Numbered from the stretch's first letter, positions 32,972 to 45,360 are shown. The stretch: 64,000 nt of DNA from Odiellus spinosus (GCA_963920705.1 OY987236.1:13468886-13532885); one strand, 5' to 3'. The notes: generated by a model not told the origin, from the sequence alone. Translations and numbers: made by a program.

Positions 32972-35817
32972 TTAACAAACTGCCCTAACGATATCTCCAA
33001 CGGAAATGGTGCCTTCCTTTCGAACTCCGATGTATATGCTAAATCTTGGTGATTTCATCGCGTCTATCGAATGTTTATTATTTCCAAATCTCTTGCTATT
33101 TTCTTTATCTCTTGACATGCGGTACCTGAATAAACAGATACGTTTTCAAATATAACTTTACTTTGAACATGAGTACATAAAAACACCCTAGGGGAGTATG
33201 AAACCAAGAACATTTCGTCTTTATCTAAGGACTCCTATTTAAACCAGATTTTAAAAACTGATAGGAATAACCAATGAAAAAAGCTTTTATTATTATAAAG
33301 TCTGATGGTTAACGTATTACGTAACGTTTTGTTTAGACTAACTCTTACTTGAAAAACGCGCCTCGTTCTCTGAATAAAAATTAACTCTGAAAGAGATTCT
33401 AATATGGTGTAATATCAACCGAGTTTTACCAAAAATAAATAATGAGAAAGTCTTGTAGAAGTCCAGTGAACATTTCGTTTGACTTGCTTGTTCACTGGAT
33501 TTAGCTTAGCCAATAGAAACCCATTTCGCTAAGGTAATGTTTCACGGGGAATATCTCCTGGCACCTCTATGATTGCCTACAAAACATTACGGAACTATTT
33601 ACGTGCGCGTCTGTTCTTATATACTACTACCAGTTTCCTCCGATGAATAGGCAAGGAAGACGTGCATTCACTCTTCAAAGAACACGTCCCTCCTCTGATG
33701 TGGACCTGTCCTAAACTATTTATTTTTGGGTTTACTGCGGAACTTAGTTTTTACGGGATTTTCCATACGTTTCATACTTCCTCCCTAAGGGAGTTCTTAT
33801 TTACTCCTGCTCTGATGGAACTAGGCTTGATTGACATCCTATTTGGGATGGATTTGTCACTCACTTTCTCAAGGTCCTCAATGGTTCGAACAAGTTTTTT
33901 ATTCCGGTTTCAGGGTTGACAGTTGTTAAGACGCATCTAGTAAAGCAAACATAGTGAGCAGGGGTTTAAATGTATACCTTTACTATTAATAACAAAGATG
34001 TTGGGGTATTATTTTGATGGTTAAACAAACCTGGTGCAAGGTTCCATGTAGACCATCTGGCTAGTACCAATGTTTACGAATTTGAAATCATCTTCTTGAT
34101 ACGCTACGCAATTGTCGATTAGGATATTTGGCCGAAAGTTACCATAGCTGACTTTATCCTCGGGTGCTAAACGTGAATTCAAATCCGTAACTGAACTAAC
34201 CGACAACATGTTTAGTGTCGAATCGTCATGATAGAGCATCTGTTCAATTTCACAAAATTAATTTTAACCTTGTGAACTCAATCGTAGGAAACTATTTTTA
34301 CCGCTCCTGGATTTGGAAACTCTAACGAATTTCTTAGATTTTTACGAGGCTCAAAGATTGGCAGATATTGAGCGAATCTGACGTCATCAAGATTAAGATA
34401 TTTTTGAATCCAGGTTGCGGCTTGGTCTCCGCAATCCACACACTGAATATCTTGACCCCAGACACTGTCATAATTATTGTAAATTTAATTGGACGAATTC
34501 ATTTTTATATAAAAAAAATCGGACGCCGACTTGCAAATTCTTGGCTCCTGACCCGGTAATAATTCGGTCTGTAGCTTAAGTCGCAAAGTTCCCAAATCTT
34601 GGGCATTTAAATGCACTTCGTCTTCATGAATGGTAACTTGAATCAAAGCTAGTGTGGGGTGGTGGCGTTGCGTGGCGAATCCCTTTTCACCTTTTGTTAA
34701 AATCCATTGCCTATATTTTGAAATGTTAGGGTTTACTAGGGCTATTAACAATGGTCTTAACAACAATTTTGATAAAGGCCCTATATGCTCTGAAATGTAC
34801 CCCTTTAAAATGCTCTTCCTTTATGAACACATCCTAGCTTTGACTGTACAACTTGTTATGTTCAATATCGTCTGCTAAACTAGAAAAGATGGCGACTTTA
34901 AAGGGGATTTAAAATTCGCAGATAGGTAAAGATGAATATCAAAACCTGGAGTTCATCCTTGACCTTGCAATTGATTTAAACTGTTTCACTGGAGTGGTGT
35001 GAACGGGAAACCGCATTTTCTCGAATCGGTTTGATTAGATTTCTCGAAACTGCTTCGGGAACCAGTTTCATACCGATTCGGTTTCAACAACCGATAGAGG
35101 AAGCTACAACAAATCGATTTATAAAGATAATGCGTGAAAGCGTGACGCTTAAAACGATTCCTGGCGATTTGAATATCGGTTTGATTTTACCGGGTCAAAC
35201 CGATTAAGAAATGCTAGTGTGACCGTAGGTAAAGTGTAGGCAAATGTAGTAACTATCAAAACCATGTGGCATCGCCTATTCCTTATCCGAATCGGCTACG
35301 CGCTAGGTATTGTTAGTTTCTACTTCTGCAAGTCTTTGCCGTTAGAGGACGGTTGTGAACGCCAGATTTTGTTATTCGTTTATTTATTGAGATAGGTGCC
35401 CATTGTTATTAGTCTTAGGTGTTATAATCAGTGCCAAAATACCCTTGGGAACCCTATGCTTTCCTATATGTTGATATTTTCTCAGGACCCCCAAAAACCT
35501 CGGGATACATAGGCAGCTGGCTACTTTACATGGTTATAATTTCTAATTTTAAATTAAGGTTTACCGTACCGATCATGTATGACGCCTTGTCGCATACCAT
35601 ATTTTGTAACTTCGGCATTACTGATTTCAACCCCGGGTAGGGATTTAACTGGGTACAATATCAACTTGGAAACTTTAGCGATTTCTTTAAAGTCCTCTAT
35701 AGAAGGATTATGACGCTTGTATTTTCTCCACGCGTAAATACCGAACAAAGTAGCTGTACCTGTTGCGGCGACTAGCGCAATTTTTTGCGATAAACTTATT
35801 TCGTTAAATCTCAACAT
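32972..35817 (-). CDS. Mitochondrial amidoxime-reducing component, copy 2
   Basis: Tandem paralogue of the gene at 30167-31583, same strand and same six-exon layout with identical phases. Exons: 35570-35817, 34531-34710, 34302-34464, 34031-34239, 33865-33936, 32972-33125; 341 residues. Exons 2-6 have exactly the same lengths as in copy 1 (180, 163, 209, 72, 154 nt), so the pair arose by duplication of the whole gene. The anchor is QKIALVAATGTATLFGIYAW; LILYPVKSLPGVEISNAEV, NSRLAPEDKVSYGNFRPNIL and MEPCTRCVLTTVNPETG (C265, C268) keep the MOSC signatures. Intron 1 (859 nt) and intron 5 (739 nt) are far larger than in copy 1 (109 and 73 nt). Intron 1 contains MITE sequence. All catalytic-region residues seen in copy 1 remain, so it should be active. 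Confidence 0.92.
34948..35230. mobile_element. MITE, family E, in mARC copy 2 intron 1
   Basis: About 283 bp, the reverse complement of the element at 51435-51729. Shared text includes CGAAACTGCTTCGGGAACCA, CAACCGATAGA and GTGACGCTTAAAACGATTCC. It ends ATGCTAGTGTGACCGTAG, the inverse of the family start (CTACGGTCACACTAGCAT). Confidence 0.8.
35284..35411. mobile_element. MITE fragment, family C core
   Basis: Carries GCGCTAGGTATTGTTAGTTT, TTTGCCGTTAGAGGAC and GAGATAGGTGCCCA. The same order occurs at 10285-10385, 60630-60715 and inside the complete element 62925-63251. Terminal repeats are missing or too diverged to place. Confidence 0.6.
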
Positions 35818-36114
35818 TCTTACTATATTCCTACTTTACGCAATCCAAAATAATATTTTTTCGTCCTTGACACATTTTTGATAAGATATAGGGGGCGTTC
35901 TCGTAATTTCCTTTTCTCTATACTCGTTGCTCAAATTTTAAATAGCACGTGTATCCTCCGCGTGTTTGATAGATGATTCTCACAAAATCTTTATTAGATG
36001 GCGAGACTGATCCCTAAATGTTTTGAAAGAGATGCATTTTCTTGGAATGAAAGCAAAAACGTTGTAAACGCCCTAAAAAATTAACCATCGGGTATGGCAC
36101 CAAAATAAACCTAT

Positions 36115-36245
36115 AATACTCTTTCAGACGATGGTTAATTAGTTGGTTTATTCAGATTTAACCGAAGTTTAAATAGCCTCAGTTCAACAAACATGGGTAA
36201 TATTTGTCTAAACGGGCTAATTACGCCTCGTCTGAAGATGGTATT
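36115..36245. mobile_element. MITE, family B
   Basis: Ends AATACTCTTTCAGACGATGG and CCTCGTCTGAAGATGGTATT, imperfect inverted repeats matching the family B copy at 45168-45360; 131 bp. Confidence 0.7.
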
Positions 36246-36306
36246 AGCCTGTAGAATGAAAACATTACTTGGGCATCGGTTTCTCCAAATGGACAATGAC
36301 ATTTTA

Positions 36307-36623
36307 AGCCGTGTTCACACTAAAGACTTTAAAACCGTTTTGAAAGGTCAGTTTACTTCACTGGACACTTTTCAACCGTTTTCAAACCGTGTCGAATGAT
36401 CAAATCGATTTTGTCAAACCAAAATACTTGTTGACCCCAAAAAAGTTTATATTAACCTTTCCATCACGGTGATAAATGGTTTGAATGTCTCTAGTGTGAT
36501 ACGTTAAAATATTGGGGTCACCTGTAAAGATCCTTTTCCCCGATATAGATTTATTTCTTTAAAAAGTTAATTTAAACATTCAAAATGGTTTGACCGTTTC
36601 AAATTTTCTAGTGTGAACTTAGC
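36307..36623. mobile_element. MITE, family D
   Basis: Starts AGCCGTGTTCACACTAAAGA and ends CTAGTGTGAACTTAGC, with AACCGTTTT / AAAACGGTT-like subterminal repeats. It is longer than the 181-bp copy, with an internal duplication of the AACCGTTTTC region. Confidence 0.7.
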
Positions 36624-37597
36624 CAAAATATATGTACAATAATAATCAGGTTTTTAGGATTTTTCCCCAGGGGAATATTAATCCAAGTAATTAGTGTACA
36701 AGCCTCTGGATTTAACAGCACTAAGTAATTGTGCAACTACGTATTTAGGATTGTTAAAGGCTGTTGCCAGTTAATCTCGTAGTCGATTTTACTGTAGTGA
36801 CAAAGTGCCCCTCGTTTTTAAACCGGCTATAGGACCAAAATATTACTTTTAATGTACTTGGAAATATCACAGAGAATTCTTGGCAAAAACCTGCAAATAT
36901 CGGGGATATTAGTTTTTAAAATGTTGTATGGCACCTTGATTCATTGAGAACACCAGAAAATTGGCGGAAATGGATTTTCCGTATATGTTCTCGTCTAGCT
37001 TTGTGGGCATAAAATTTCAAATTCTTGCATATTTAAACGTTATGAACTATTATATTTCATATGACAAACGTTTTAATAAATTTGTTATAAAATAATTGTA
37101 TATCTGGTTAGTTGGTTTTTGCCCAATAGTTAGGATATTAATGTTATTTTTTGTCGAAAAAAAAACATGATACAAGTAACTTCAATTTATCTGTGATAGG
37201 GCGTAACGCCATTATTCAACTGACTATTTTTTTTTTAAAGAATCCTGGAAATAGGTTTGAAACCATATTTCTTTTTGGGAAAGATCGTTGAAAGAGCCAG
37301 AAATTTATTTTACGTCTTTAGTTTACAAAACTCTCCCGAAATATCTTTACCCGAATTTCTATGGCTTAAATGGCGCGAATAACTTTAGATATGGGTATTT
37401 TAACACCGAATTTTTAAAACTTTCGGCGTCTTATACAAGAGCCAGATTTGTATGTAAATTTTGCATGGAATTAAGTATTTACAACAAGTTAACCTTTTTT
37501 CTTTTTCTAGAAGACACCTTACCTGTTATATGTATAGTCATTTTCATCTCCAGTTGGTAGCACCCTCAAATATAAGCTTCCCGTAATGCCTGTAAAA

Positions 37598-37775
37598 TAG
37601 CTGTGTTCACACTTTGAACACTTTTTTAACCGTTTTAGAAAGGTCAAATTGTAATATTTTGAGGTCAAAAGTAAAGATCATTTCTTAAAATATAGAATTA
37701 ATATCTTGACAAGTTGCTTTTAAGATTCAAAATGGATTGAAAAAGGTTTCAATGTCTATAGTGTGAGCGTAGCTA
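37598..37775. mobile_element. MITE, family D
   Basis: Starts TAGCTGTGTTCACAC and ends GTGTGAGCGTAGCTA; 178 bp, the same length class as 31801-31981. Confidence 0.75.
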
Positions 37776-38078
37776 ATGTGGACTTTTGGGTAAATGTTAA
37801 AGGAACCTTGCTTTGCGTTTGTTGCTATTTCAAGGTGGAATACTTATCTAAAGGTCTGTTTAATTTTATACGACCTGGTCAAACTTGCGCTGTTAGTTGT
37901 ATTACTATTATTAAATCTATTTCATTGATTCAAGAGACGAACTGACGCTCGAAAAGTTAATTATTCTTTACACGTTGATTGTTCAACAATCTAAAATTAA
38001 GTTCAAAACTTCTGTTGCTCTTTTGATTCCAAAGAGCAGGTAGGAAACTTGAGCTGTTTCGAAGTTCGACTACTTAGA

Positions 38079-38760
38079 CAGGGTTGCCACAGGTCAGGGA
38101 AAACAGGGAAAGGTCAGGGAATTTGAAAATGAACCAAAAAAGTCAGGGAATTTTAAGATATTTTAAAAAGTCAGGGAATTTTAAGATATTTTAAAAAGTC
38201 AGGGAATTTTAAGATATTTTAAAAAGTCAGGGAATTTTAAGATATTTTAAAAAGTCAGGGAATTTTAAGATATTTTAAAAAGTCAGGGAATTTTAAGATA
38301 TTTTAAAAAGTCAGGGAATTTTAAGATATTTTAAAAAGTCAGGGAATTTTAAGATATTTTAAAAAGTCAGGGAATTTTAAGATATTTTAAAAAGTCAGGG
38401 AATTTTAAGATATTTTAAAAAGTCAGGTAATTTTAAGATATTTTAAAAAGTCAGGGAATTTTAAGATATTTTAAAAAGTCAGGGAATTTTAAGATATTTT
38501 AAAAAGTCAGGGAATTTTAAGATATTTTAAAAAGTCAGGGAATTTTAAGATATTTTAAAAAGTCAGGGAATTTTAAGATATTTTAAAAAGTCAGGGAATT
38601 TTAAGATATTTTAAAAAGTCAGGGAATTTTAAGATATTTTAAAAAGTCAGGGAATTTTAAGATATTTTAAAAAGTCAGGGAATTTAAAAATCTTTCAAGA
38701 AGGCAAGAAATTACAATCATTATTTGCAGGAAAGATTTCAAGCTAACATAACCAAAACGA
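38079..38760. repeat. 28-bp tandem array grown inside a hAT-like element
   Basis: Begins CAGGGTTGCCACAGGTCAGG, the start of the hAT-like element seen whole at 50020-50320. From about 38139 to 38686 there are about 19 nearly identical 28-bp units (GTCAGGGAATTTTAAGATAT plus TTTAAAAA). After the array the text again follows the single-copy element (AGGCAAGAAATTACAATCAT, compare about 50108-50130). The units are almost error-free, so the growth is recent. Confidence 0.9.
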
Positions 38761-40299
38761 TTACTATGTTATTGAAAGGTCAATGAACCCATTGAATATC
38801 TTTATGAAATATTAACAATGTAAGTGTTTTTGAAATTAAAAATAACTTACAGCAAGCTTTATTATCAAATAGTATAGATATATTTTTGGGTAATAAATTT
38901 CTGCCATAGATATCGAGCATTCGAAGATTAAAATTTATTTTAATAAAGTTCAATTATATTAAGTGTTACAGTTTAAATAGTTAATTAGGATACTAATTAA
39001 GCCTCTAGGATATAGTATGTAACTTAAAAATATTTAGATATGCTTAAAATGGGTAATTTCTAATTTATATTTTCTTTAACTGATGACCTGTTTATATGAA
39101 ACGTAACTTCCTTTATATTTAATTATAGATAATTAGGATAATAATTTAGGCTCTTAGCTCGTAAAAATTATCTTTCATCGTAATCTGGGATTGTTTAAAT
39201 ATATGTAAAATTGTCAACGAAGCGCTTATCAAAATTATCAAATTGATTTTGCCAGAAATAATTTATCCTAAATTGTTTTTAATACTAATAAGAAGTATGC
39301 TTAAGGTTTTTTAAACATAATCTTATTGTATTCGAAATTATTTAATCATAACTTTAAATAATTAATTCCTTAGGCTTGTAATAATAGATTTATGGCCTGT
39401 GGTTAGGCCTAATTTGAATTTTTGAAATAAATTTATAGAACGGTAGATTTTGAAACAACCAATAATTAGCTGCCATTTTTAAGTAAGGGGGCGAGCTACT
39501 GTATCTTCTGTTCAAAAATTCTAAACAAAGTGTACCAAGTTGAGGCGGATTGATACACAATGCTAAACCTAGGCGCAGCGCTGATAGCGCCTCTTAAACA
39601 CACGAGCGCTTAGTTCGCCGGTGAAGGGAAGACGGGAAGGTTCGCTGACAGTGATGCCAAATTTTTAATCGCCGTGATTAACGTAAATTAAACGTGATTA
39701 TTAGAGAAAATATGAAAATTGAATAATATTTAGAACGAGGTATACGAATTTCGTACAGAAAACTACGAGGAAATCGAAGGTAATTTGGATTTTTGATGAT
39801 TTATGTGTTTACGCTAAGCCTAGGCCTCGTTGATTTGAGAAAATTAGGCTTAGGGAGCGGCCACGAAATTCGAAAATTTTCTCGCTCCGCGATAGGCGCC
39901 ATTGGAGCAGAGGCGGCCTCCTTGGCTTTCGCTTTAAGTGTACAGTGCAATTTAAGTAGAAAATAATGTGGTACGCTATATTTTATGTAACGTAGCATGC
40001 TTTTCGGGTATTATTTTTATTTTGTTTTAATTATAGCTTAAATTTAGGGCTCTCATATTTTCGGCTGTATAGTAGCTAGTTGTTTTAAGCAGAAATTTAA
40101 TTGGAATACATTAGCGAGTGTGCTCTCTAATCAAGATTAACGAGGATCGGGCTTATTGGAGTAAAAACGAGGTTGTAGGTGTAATTAAGATTTAAGTGGA
40201 ATTAAATTTCATAAGCTTTAATTTTTATTAAGTTAACGGATGTTTAGCCTAACGTTATAATTAAATTTAACCAAGGTTGAGCTCGAATTGTAAATAATT
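38761..40299. other. AT-rich tract with a less AT-rich island at about 39560-39990
   Basis: Mostly featureless. The island contains AGGCGCAGCGCTGATAGCGC, GCGCCATTGG and several CpG. A good splice donor (GAAG|GTAATTTGG) follows at about 39779. This is the most promoter- or first-exon-like piece of the right half. The open frame at 39801-39998 (minus) is unrecognised and overlaps it. Confidence 0.3.
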
Positions 40300-40509
40300 T
40301 TAACCATCTTTAACCTTTAATTGGGATTAATTTAAACCATCTTTAACCTTTAATTGGGATTAAATTTAAACCATCTTTAACCTTTAATTGGGATTAAATT
40401 TAAACCATCTTTAACCTTTAATTGGAATTAAATTTAAACCATCTTTAACCTTTAATTGGGGTTAAATTTAAACCATCTTTAACCTTTAATTAGGATTAAC
40501 TTTAACTAG
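40300..40509. repeat. 34-bp minisatellite, about six copies
   Basis: Units of AAACCATCTTTAACCTTTAA followed by TTGGGATTAAATTT, 32-34 bp each, from about 40300 to 40509; diverged units continue to about 40580. Confidence 0.9.
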
Positions 40510-40897
40510 ATGGAGGCTTTATTTTGGATTAATTTAAACCAGATTATGCCTTTATTTGGGATTAGATCTAATGAAGTTTGGGATTTTTAATTAACCCTTC
40601 ACTTTATCACGCCACTATACCAAAGAAGTTAAGAGAATAATTATAAATAATTCATTTCAATAACAAGCAACGAATTATCATTCTTAAATAAATTGACCTC
40701 GGGAATCAATAACTTGAGGGGGGTGGGATCTAATTTGGGGGATCTCAATCCGATAAAAGAAAATTTTAATAGAAAAAATAGTATTCTCCTGGCAAATATA
40801 TAGGAATGTGTAGGACCCTTTTCTATAATATTATAAGATTATATAGGACACTTATAATGTTTCAGTAATGGAAGGAAAAATGGTAACTGGTAATTTG

Positions 40898-41368
40898 TGG
40901 ACTTGTACTCGATTTGTATCAAGTGCGAGGCATCCTCTTCGAGTGGCGGGGCATAATTTTATTATTCGAAATTAATGAACGTAATGTTTACTTTCTAACG
41001 GTGCAATCACTTTTGGTCTAAAAGATTGTAGTGAAAAGTTACGGCCATTTAAAGATAAGGTCATTTTTGGACTTTTGCTCAATTTATCTAGTGACGAGGC
41101 ATCCTTTTCAAGTGGTGAGGCATAAATTATTATTCGAATTTAATGAACGGAATGTCTACTTTCTCACGGTGCACTCAGTTTTGGTCTTGGTGATTGTAGT
41201 GAATAAAAATAGGGGTCTTTTTTGGACTTTGACTCAATTTATATCTAATGGCGACGCATCCTTTTCGAGTGACGAGGTATAATTTTATTATTAGAAATTA
41301 TTGAACGGGATGTCTATATCGTAGTGAAATGTTATGTCTATTTAAAGATAGGACAAGGGGCTTCGAGC
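40898..41368. repeat. Three-copy tandem repeat, units about 140-170 bp
   Basis: Three diverged direct copies starting near 40898, 41068 and 41221. Each runs from TTTGGACTTT(G)ACTC through GAGGCATCC(T)TTTCGAGTG and TTATTATTCGAAATTAATGA to a TGTCTACTTTCT-like end. Confidence 0.75.
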
Positions 41369-41543
41369 CGAAAATAATAATAATAAAAAAAAAAGAAACA
41401 AAAAACACTACGATAAAATTGGGATAAGAAATTTCTGATTATTTTATCTTTATTCATAACTTAAAATTTTTCGAGGAAAGTCTATTTTTATGATTAACTG
41501 ATATTTGTGGATTATTTTTTCCAAACCCCGATCTCTACGATAA

Positions 41544-41725
41544 AATATAGGATTTTATAGGATCTTCTGTGGAATTATAGGATTATATAGGACCTTTGTG
41601 GAATTATAGGATTATATAGGACCTTTGTGGAATTATAGGATTATATAGGACCTTTGTGGAATTATAGGATTATATAGGACCTTTGTGGAATTATAGGATT
41701 ATATAGGACCTTTGTGGAATTATAG
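41544..41725. repeat. 29-bp minisatellite, left block
   Basis: About six units of AGGATTATATAGGACCTTTG plus TGGAATTAT. The array is cut at a TATAG by the foldback element 41726-42388 and resumes directly after it. Confidence 0.95.
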
Positions 41726-42388
41726 CTAGGTTGCATGAGGTAGGGTCTTGCTTTCCCCTTGTGGAAGAAATGGGGGTGAATTTCTTTTTTCCGTTAGAAG
41801 TCTCTGACTTCCGGAAGTTCCGCATAGTTGTCGGCCATCACGGCGACTTTATTTTTATCGAGTTATAGCATGCTTATAAGTATTCGCCAGTTTAGACGCC
41901 AAAATGCCTCCTAAAATCTCTAAAAGTAAAATATTTTGTGAGGGCTATGTTGATGGACTTTCTATTGTAGAGAAAAATAGATATTTGAAGAAGATATTAT
42001 GTTCAGGTACTGATCCTTACAGTTCTAACTTCTACACTTCTAATTTCTAACGTTAAAGCGTCTAAGCCTTGGCCAAAACGAACTAAACTTCACGCAAATC
42101 ACTTTTAATTAAAATTTCATGGGCTAAGCGTGTAACATATCCTTCAATTATCAATTTTTTTCAATTATAGAAAGTCCATCGGCATAACACTCACAAAGTA
42201 TTTTAGTATTAGCGATTTTATGGGCGAGAAATTCCTTGAATCCTTTAACTCGTTAATAGCGTCAGTCGCCGTGATGGCCGACAACCACGCGTAACTTCCG
42301 GAAGTCCGAGACATCTAGCGGGTAAAAAAACATTCACCCCCTTTTCTTCAACAAGGGGAGAGCAAGACCCTACCTCATGCAACCTACC
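41726..42388. mobile_element. Foldback (long inverted repeat) element inserted in the minisatellite
   Basis: 663 bp with CTAGGTTGCATGAGGTAGGG at the left and CCTACCTCATGCAACCTACC at the right. The arms (about 41726-41990 and 42150-42388) are inverted copies of each other over most of their length: ACTTCCGGAAGTTCCGCATA, GTCGGCCATCACGGCGACT and GATGGACTTTCTAT all recur in inverse. TATAG stands on both sides and may be the target duplication. The left arm has a 48-codon frame from 41904 (MPPKISKSKIFCEGYVDGLS), and a diverged inverted copy of its start lies in the right arm. This suggests a captured gene or transposon 5' end; no family recognised. Confidence 0.85.
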
Positions 42389-42860
42389 TATAGGATTATA
42401 TAGGACCTTTGTGGAATTATAGGATTATATAGGACCTTTGTGGAATTATAGGATTATATAGGACCTTTGTGGAATTATAGGATTATATAGGACCTTTGTG
42501 GAATTATAGGATTATATAGGACCTTTGTGGAATTATAGGATTATATAGGACCTTTGTGGAATTATAGGATTATATAGGACCTTTGTGGAATTATAGGATT
42601 ATATAGGACCTTTGTGGAATTATAGGATTTTATAGGACCTTTGTGGAATTATAGGATTATATAGGACCTTTGTGGAATTATAGGATTATATAGGACCTTT
42701 GTGGAATTATAGGATTATATAGGACCTTTGTGGAATTATAGGATTATATAGGACCTTTGTGGAATTATAGGATTGTATAGGACCTTTTGTGGAATTATAG
42801 GAGTGTATAGGACCTTTTGTGGAATTATAGGATTATATAGGACACTTTCAAAAATATAGT
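42389..42860. repeat. 29-bp minisatellite, right block
   Basis: About 16 units of the same 29-bp repeat as 41544-41725, mostly identical, with variant units (TTGTATAGGACCTTTTGTGG) towards the right end. Confidence 0.95.
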
Positions 42861-45167
42861 AATTATAGGACCTCTTGCGGCCCTTATACGATTAAATTTT
42901 AAGTAAATGAACAATGGCCCGCTTTTCGTATAATCAACTTCTGGTTTTATCGTTAAAAATGTACTTACAAGACTCTGGTGGGTATACTAACTTAGGAACC
43001 ACTTGTTTAAGGAGGGAGCTAGATAAATTTGATATTCAAGCCGCGTTGTGGGCTATGCATTATCAGTTTTAAAGCCTGACTGGTAAAACGCAACTCCCCA
43101 ACGTAGGGTTAAATTGAATCAAGGGAGATTTGTTTCGGAGCGCACTTGGCGGCTGCCCACCCGAAAGGGATGCGATATTGACTTTTTTATGCCTCGTTGA
43201 ACGCGTGGTTTATTTTAAAAGCTTTGAGTATCCGTTGTTTCTTGGGGTTTTATGAGATTACAAGCGTTACATCTTATTTACATTAATATATAGTCAGATT
43301 TAGTCCGGTGAAAAAATTCCCAAATTACTGTTAAAGCTTGTTGAAAGCTGTTTTATGGGATCATAATCGTACCACGCAAGGTTTTAACAGGTGGCTATAT
43401 ATCCTGAAAAGATGCGCGGACTATTCCTGTGAAAATTTGAAGTCATAACAATAGCATTAAAGGGGTTGAGGTTTAACTATGCATATTCTAGACTTATATA
43501 TGAAAGACTAATTATAAGGTATCTTACCATTGGCATAGCTAATAATTCGAACAACATGCTTTCTACAAAAGCACTTTTGCAGGTGTTGCATCTTGTAAGA
43601 GGGTGAAGAGCAGTTTATCTCTTCTTTGGAGAAGATTTTGGGCGGCCTTGTGACAATGAAAAATACACAGAAAACCCCTTTTTAAATCGATATAATCTTA
43701 ATATCTGCCACTGTGCCCAGTGGAGACGAAGGCCCTAGAAATTTGATTCAAATTGTCAATCCCCAAAACTCTTCTACTCCATAATACAAAAGTCTCTTCC
43801 AAGGTTTCTTGACCCCTGACTCTGCTTGGCACAGTTTTTTTAACCCTTTTTCCTCTTCGATTATTTGGTTTCCCTTTTTTCCTTTTGTACAATGATTTGT
43901 AGTTCGTGCGGAGAGGAAAGGTTAATAGAGAGGAATGCCCTTGTTTCTAGAGCCGTTTGTAACAACTATGTTCTTGTTCAAGGGGAGTTATCACAGTCTA
44001 CTTTCTGTTCTATGACTTTTATAATTGTGTATTAGTACGCCACTGTTATTTCCATTACGCCAACTCTTGAACCGAAGTATATACTCTTCTATCAAACAAT
44101 GTTGTCAGCCACTAATCTTCTTAATCAATCCGCATCAGCTATTATCATTATCTTCAATGTTTAGTATTATCTTAGTGTATTAATCCGCCTTAGCTTTCAC
44201 TATTTTAGTAATTGCTCTTGAAAATATAATTAGTATTCTCCTTTTTTAAATGTCAAGAATACCTTTTAACGTAAATTTTAAAGAAAAAAAAAAATGAAAC
44301 TCAACCGTATTGTATATATAGGCTGCACGAATTCAGAGTTATAAGATATTTTAAAAATTGATCAGTACCAGTAAGTCATTTTTTATCGGACCAATGTCCA
44401 GTGACCTTTCTCGAAAATGAAAAGTTATATGAGACTTTGGATAATTTATCGGACAATGTTAAGTCTCCTGCGCTTATTTCCGTTTCCTTGGTCAGGTTGT
44501 TTTTCGCTGCAAAAACGGCTTTGTGAAAATTAACCTTCAACGGTTTTTCTTTCCACACTATCCTTCTTTTTCTTTCGGAAATCTTTCTCCATACCCCGTC
44601 ACCCGCGTGTTTCCACTGACTTTCTTAATCCAATTAAGGTTCCCCTGGACCTCCTCGTTAGAATTATTTTTCTTAATAGGATTTGAGCGAATTAGGGGGT
44701 CGTTAATTTTAAGTTCGGCCGCGTAGTTCCTGTTTTTTTTTAAAGGCTTATGGTGGATTTAAGGATAAGAGTTTAACCCATCTGGAAAAAGATGATTTTG
44801 CGTTTTTGTTTTATAATTTGTGGTAATTATGTAAGTCTTTTGAAATTAAGTTTCTTAGAGAAGGATTGGCCATGTGAACTTCTCCAAATCCGTTCTTCCT
44901 TCCCATAATTTTTCCCGGAGGAGCAAAAGGTCACTCTCGTTCTTGAGGTGGATTCAAAAGAAAGGCACTAAGGGTTCTGGGACGAAGGAGGGAGGCTCAC
45001 TTACCATTTTTGTTGAACCGAAGTTTAATTCTGGGCAGGAGTTGGCAAACTGATTACAAATGGCTTTCCCTGATGGAAAAAAAAATTCCGACGCAGATAG
45101 CAAAATTAATATTTCAAGTTGTCAAAATATACGTATTCCAATTGACACCCTTTCGCTTCGCTCCTGT
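42861..45167. other. Gene-poor tract
   Basis: No supported exon. A less AT-rich patch at about 43070-43165 (GGCGGCTGCCCACCCGAAAG) is unexplained. Open frames at 43698-43892 and 44376-44558 (minus) have no recognisable content. Confidence 0.3.
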
Positions 45168-45360
45168 AATACCCTCTTCAGACGAGGCGTAATTAGCCGT
45201 GTTTTAATCAGATTTTACATAGCCTTCAGAGGTTTACATAGCCTTCTTAGTTCAATAAACCTCGGTTAAATCTGATTTAACCGAGGTTTAATCGCAATTA
45301 ACTTCAGACGAGATTTAATTAGTCGGTTTGACTAGTTAAACCTCGTCTGAAAAGGGTATT
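45168..45360. mobile_element. MITE, family B (best copy)
   Basis: 193 bp. Ends AATACCCTCTTCAGACGAGG and CCTCGTCTGAAAAGGGTATT are inverted repeats differing at one or two positions. The interior includes AAATCTGATTTAACCGAGGT repeats in both orientations. Confidence 0.85.

Larger units (their letters stand above)
35818..38078. other. Upstream of mARC copy 2; MITE-rich, no gene
   Basis: No supported exon. Contains the family B copy (36115-36245) and two family D copies (36307-36623, 37598-37775). The first 200 bp must include the promoter of mARC copy 2, but no motif can be named. An open frame at 37288-37560 has no recognisable content. Confidence 0.4.

Noticed and set aside
38079..38760. Regular short repeats that resemble a CRISPR array
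   Set aside because: Units are head-to-tail with no spacers, and the host is a eukaryote; it is a minisatellite. The same holds for 16.7, 41.5-42.9 and 48.0 kb.
39801..39998. 65-codon minus-strand frame in the less AT-rich island
   Set aside because: No recognisable motif, and it ends within island sequence better explained as promoter or leader; too weak to list as a gene.
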